DNA of 64,000 bases, taken from Mesostigma viride (Eukaryota; Streptophyta; Mesostigmatophyceae; Mesostigmatales; Mesostigmataceae). Positions 59,456 to 64,000 of this stretch are shown piece after piece. The stretch is from the NCBI GenBank assembly GCA_009746045.1, contig RPFO01000106.1, forward strand, positions 1,757,711 through 1,821,710, given 5' to 3'. The position numbers and the translations under genes were made by a program. Position 1 is the stretch's first letter; each line of letters begins with the position of its first letter. The notes beneath the pieces were generated by a model. The model made no database searches. It was not told the origin of the DNA and saw nothing but the letters and a program-made list of their open reading frames with translations.

Positions 59456-62400
59456 GCTCATGCGTCCATGCTCCGCGGCTCTAGCAGTGGGATCTGCCTA
59501 ACTCCCCTTCCCGCCCCTTTGCCTTCGCAGCCCTCGGGCTGTCGGAGAGAGAGCAACGGGTCGGCAGTGAGCCAGGGTCGCCCCGCCGGCCTCGCGCGGC
59601 CGCCTCCGAAACCTCCTCAGACTGCACGCATTTCTTATGCGTGCAGCTACTAAGACGCAGACTCATTCTACCTGGCCACCCGAGCCAACCGTCGGCGTCG
59701 CCTCGACGCGTTGGCAGGAAGAATCGAAACGGTGATTGAAAGCATAAGTCCCCAACCCGCCCCCCCTACCCCACCACCTCCACCCCCACCCCCATCACCA
59801 CCCTGCTCCATCTCCGCCCCCACCCCCGCCTGCACCCCCCTTTTCGGTCAACGCGCGCCCTTGGTCATCGCCACCTTCAACGCCCGCACGCTCCAACCCG
59901 ACGCTGACTGCTGTCACTGCCTGCGCAGTGACGACTGTCAGTGCCATCGAGTATCCAATCTTATTGGTTTCTGCATCGACAATAATATCGCCATCCTGGG
60001 AATCCAAGAACACAGGGCGCACTGCATCGGCCCGCGGATCAACTGCCCTTGCTGCTGACGACATCGACGGCTGGCGGTTCTACTACGGAGGCGGCGACGG
60101 CACCGGGAACGGGGGCGTCGGTCTCCTCTGCTCCCCGCTCGCCGTACGCCACATGGGCGAACCCCAGCTGGTCAACGCTCGGCTCCTTGTGGCCACTTTT
60201 CATTCGATGGAGGGCCACTCGACCTACGCCCTGACGGTGGGCGTTGGTTACGCACCCCACTCCGGCCACCCAGAACAAGACCGCAAGGACTTCTTTGCAG
60301 CGCTGGAGAACCTGGCGAACGGCATCCCTGGTCGCAACTACCTCGCTCTGCTGCTGGACGCCAACGCCACGCTACCACCGGGTACTGGCGGATGTCAGCA
60401 CGCCCCCAACGGTACGGTCTCCAATGCCAACACTGAACTTTTTGCTGATTTGCTTACGACATGCGATTTGGTCACTGCCAACACCCGCTTTCCACATAGT
60501 CCAGATGCTTTTGGTCACACACACCTCGCCAACTGGCACTGAACGCTGCATTGACTATGTTGTAATGCGCAAGCGTCATCAAGGATCTGTACTAGCTGCT
60601 CGCTCGCTCGCATGTGATCCCCCTGGTGCGCTCCGATCATCGCATCGTCACCGCCCGCATCCGCCTGCGATTCCCCTCGCCCTTTCGTAAGCACGTGGCA
60701 CCACCTGATTTGCGCACACTTCAGTTGCTTGAGAAATCTGACGACGCTCTGGAGGACTTCCCTGAAAAACGCGCCCACAAGCGCGCAGAGGCAGAGGCGT
60801 TCGTCGACGCGCTGGACATCCCGGCCAGCCACGCCCAGCTGTTCGCTGCCGGCCCGGCATCGGCCCTTCGGCACCTCGCTGACAAGCTGCCCGCGGCCGG
60901 GCCCTGCTGCCCCCCGCCGCCCGCCCCGCTTCACCAGCCTGCACCGGCTCCCCGCCGTCATCCAGGCCCGGCAAGCCCTGCGCGACAACAACGACCCCGC
61001 CCGCTACGCCCGCCTCAAAGCCGATTACCACTCGGCCATCCGGCAGGCGACCAAGGAGCAGGAGGACCTTCATGTCCGCGAGTACTTCGCCCACCTCAAG
61101 GACCAGCACGGCAAGTACGCCTGGACCCGCCTGCGTCACGCCCAACGGCCCGCCGGCGGCGCGCAGCCGGCGCCGCGGACGCTCTCTGGCTCACCGCAGC
61201 AGCAGCTCGACCAGTGGTATTCCTCCCAGTCCCGGCTGCTCGGCGCCCCCCGCCGCCTCCGCCGCTTGGCCCTCTGGCGGCCGCACGCCTGGCAGTAGCG
61301 CCTGCGGACGTCCCTGCGCCGCCCACGCCGCCCGCCGCTGAGCAGGACTACACGTACCCAGCCCTGACGGAACCCCTGGCCGACCCCAACGAGCTCCCGC
61401 CGTTCACCGAGCTCGAGCTGAGCACCGCCGCCAAGCAACTCCGCTTCTACGCCGCCGTTGGACCTGACCAGCTCCCAGCCCCGGTGATTAAGCTGACGGC
61501 GCTCACGGGGTTCCTGCTTGACGTCTGCAACCGGATCCTGCTTGCCGACGCGCCGCCGATTCCTGAGTGGCAGCACAGCTACCGTATTATGCTGTACAAA
61601 AACAAAGGTTCCCCTGATGACGACCCCGCCAACTACAGAGGAGTCTGCATCCAGAGCGCCGCACTCAAGTTGTTCATGCGCATGATCCTCAACCGCCTTC
61701 GTTCTGCTCTCGACTGTCACCTTGGGGAAAGTCAAATGGGCTTCCGTCCTGGGCGCAACACCGTCATGGCCATCTTCGTCGCGCGTCGCCTCTTCGAGGA
61801 AATCGCTCTCCTGCAACCTGGTGAGTTTCCCGCCATCCTGATCTTCGTCGACTTCATCAAGGCTTTTGATTCTGTCCTCTGGGACGCTCTATGGGCTGTA
61901 CTTGCTCGCGCTCGCGTCCCCACTCCCCTGATTACCGTCATCCGCACGCTGTATGAGGGGTCGACCACTTCGGTGCGCACTCAACACGGCATTACCCCGC
62001 CCTGCCCACTGCAGACCGGCGTCTGGCAGGGTTGCGTCCTGTCGCCGTACCTGTTTATTATTGTCGTGGATTATGTTATGCGCCAGGCACGTGCTCGCTT
62101 TGCTAGCATTGCAGGCCGTGCCCCTGGCCTAGCGATCACGAACGAGCTTGGGGAAGGGGGGCCGACTAACAAGCAGAATTTACTAGCTGACCTCATTTAT
62201 GCCGACGACGACATCACGCTCATCGAGAAGCCGGAGTCTGCCCAACTTTGGCTGGACTGCCTGGCGCTCGAGGCTCGGGCGGTTGGTCTAGAAATCAGCC
62301 CCAAAACGGAGGCCCTGGCCCTCGGCATGGCAGGGCCCCCACCCACACTCCGCCTCTTAGACGATGCCGAGGTCAACTACCCTCCTTCAGGCCGCTTCAA

Positions 62401-63215
62401 GCTGCTCGGCAGTTGGCTTCCCGACTGCGAGGACGACATGACGACACGGATCGGCATGGCGTGGGCGCACCTCCATGACCACCGCCGCTGGTGGAGCAAC
62501 CCCGCCCTACCCCGGATCGTCAAGCGTGACCTCTTCAAGGTCGTCATTCTGACGATCCTGACCGGCCTACGGTGCCGAGACGTGGACACTGACGCAGGAG
62601 CTGGAGCAACGACTCGACGGCACCGTCACCAAGATGCTGCGCCAGGCCCTTAACATCCCCCTTGGTTTGCACATTAGTAATGAGGATTTGTTCGCTGATT
62701 TGCCCTATGTTTCCAACATTATTAGGCACAGGCGCCTGGGCCTAGCCGGGCACCTGGCCCGCACAGATCAGGTAGATACATCAGATAGACTAGCTGGCAC
62801 CAAGCCCGGCCGCCCAGCCTGGGCGATATGTCCTCACCTGGCGTGCCCCCGGCCGCGCGCGGCAGGGCCGCCACCCGTGGACTTTTCGTGATAGACTTGG
62901 CATGGACATGTGCTACACTAGACGTGACGGGCTCACCCCCGGGCAGCCTCCTGGTTTGTCTGTAATATGGAGGCAGATGGTGCGCAAGGATAGATGGCAA
63001 GTAGTGATGAAGGAGACCACCCCCAAGCCTGTGGGGGCTCCGCGTGCGGTGACCAAGTACATATGGCATTCATAGCGATTCGGGCCGTGGTGCCCACACC
63101 CAGGCTGTAACTAGGACCTAGATAGCTTACACCATCCATTCCATCCCATATGTTCCCCTCCCACTGAGGACTTATGCTCACGTGACGCAGTCACGTGTCT
63201 ATTATTAATTATGCG
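59456..63215 (+). mobile_element. APE-type LINE (non-LTR retrotransposon), copy 1
   Basis: One plus-strand element with proline-rich N-terminal sequence, AP-endonuclease, reverse transcriptase and C-terminal domain in the usual order, ending near 63194-63215 in an AT-rich tail. The 5' boundary is not defined and may be truncated. The clade (L1-like or other APE clades) cannot be fixed without alignment. Its end faces the end of copy 2. Confidence 0.85.
59711..63075 (+). pseudogene. LINE polyprotein (AP-endonuclease plus reverse transcriptase), frameshifted
   Basis: Endonuclease: FNARTL, GIQEHR with the catalytic Glu, LLLDANATL with D-x-N, RCIDYV and SDHRIV, so the key residues are present. 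Reverse transcriptase: YRIMLYKNKGSPDDDPANYR, QMGFRPGRNT, FVDFIKAFDSVLWDAL, QTGVWQGCVLSPYLF and the catalytic YADDD (near 62200). The C-terminal part, HRRLGLAGHLAR then WTFRDRLGMDMCYTRR, ends at TAG 63073-63075. Frame changes occur near 60040, 60540, 60600, 60915, 61260 and 62580, so it cannot be translated as one protein. Several shifts in very GC-rich sequence could include assembly errors. Confidence 0.85.
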
Positions 63216-64000
63216 TCCATGCCTAGCCTATCACGGAAAGTCTGGAGTAGTCGGATGGCGACCCGGTCGTGCGCGGCCTGGTGCACGCCATGTGAGGATC
63301 GACAAAACTAACGCCCGGGATGTGCGGGCTTGCATGCCAGCGATCGAGTCTACTGATCCAATGTCGGTCTACCTTATCTGTGCGCGAACCAGGTGCCCGG
63401 CTAGGCCCAGGCGCCTACTACATATATACGATGTGGGAAACGTATGGCAAATAAATCAGCGTGCAAATCCTTACATATTGCTAATGTGCAAACCATGCAT
63501 GCAAAGGGGCCGGATATTAAATGCCTTGCGCAGCATTCTTGAGTGAAACTGCCGTCGAGTCGTTTAATCTCCAGCTCCTGCCGCGCCAGCGTTCACGTCT
63601 AGGCGCGCCGTAGGTCAGGATAGTACTAGACTACAAGGACTAGTCATGGAATGACGACCTTGATGAACATGCAAGCCGGCGCGCTTGACAATCCTGGAGG
63701 GTAGCTAGGGCGGGGTTGCTCCACCAGCGGCAGTGGTCATGGATCGAGTTGCGCGCCCATGCCATGCCTATCCCCGGGTGGTCATGTCATCCTCACAGTC
63801 GGGAAGCCAAAGTTGCCTAGCAACTTGAAGCGGTCTGAAGTAGGGTAATTTACCTCGGTGTCGTCTAAGAGTCGGAGTGGGGGCGGGTGCCCGACCAGAC
63901 CGAGGGCCATGCAGGGTCTCCGTACGTTTGTGGGCTGCATGATTTCTAGACGGCCAACAGCATGAGCCTCGCAAGTGCCAGGCAGTCCAGCCAAAGTTGG
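63210..64000 (-). mobile_element. LINE copy 2, partial and decayed, tail to tail with copy 1
   Basis: The minus strand repeats the copy 1 segment from about 62240 to 62905: GHPPPLRLLDDTEVNYP against GPPPTLRLLDDAEVNYP, then PDCEDDMTT, NPAL and RRLGLAGHL. It has stops and indels and extends beyond the right edge. Its 3' end is cut at GGCATGGACGCAT, where the tail of copy 1 begins. Confidence 0.85.

Overview
This window is nuclear DNA from a eukaryote, most likely a green alga. The evidence is three multi-exon genes with short phased exons and GT-AG introns, a genome-wide load of minisatellites, (TTAA)n tracts, an LTR retrotransposon and APE-type LINEs. The species cannot be fixed from sequence alone. 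No bacterial operons, rRNA, tRNA or CRISPR were found.

Layout. 1-3662 (minus): 5' part of an LTR retrotransposon (gag plus retropepsin), followed by an overlapping ORF that looks like a C5 cytosine methyltransferase and is cut by the window edge. 3663-5098: non-coding, with four related hairpins. 5099-5610 (plus): last exon of an acidic/basic nuclear-type protein. 5990-7740: decayed retroelement ORF. 8456-31105 (minus): a complete 21-exon DDX11/CHL1 helicase gene. 32649-40135 (minus): a complete 6-exon DGAT2 acyltransferase gene with a 2.5-kb purine-only satellite in intron 4. 41441-56833 (plus): a 10-exon gene that I read as FAAP100 of the Fanconi core complex. 59168-64000: two frameshifted LINE copies facing tail to tail, plus an inverted fragment.

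The three cellular gene models were built by hand. I matched residues to remembered family motifs and required splice phases to agree. Coding lengths come out as 3264, 1002 and 5661 nt, all divisible by three and open throughout. DDX11 is an Fe-S superfamily 2 helicase in cohesion and fork repair; FAAP100 scaffolds the FANCB-FANCL-FAAP100 ubiquitin-ligase module. Two DNA-crosslink-response genes therefore sit on either side of a lipid gene; whether this means anything is unknown. DGAT2 makes triacylglycerol.

The most unusual layer is the repeats. Several minisatellites begin at or just inside 5' splice sites, and two consist of tandem copies of the exon end plus donor itself.
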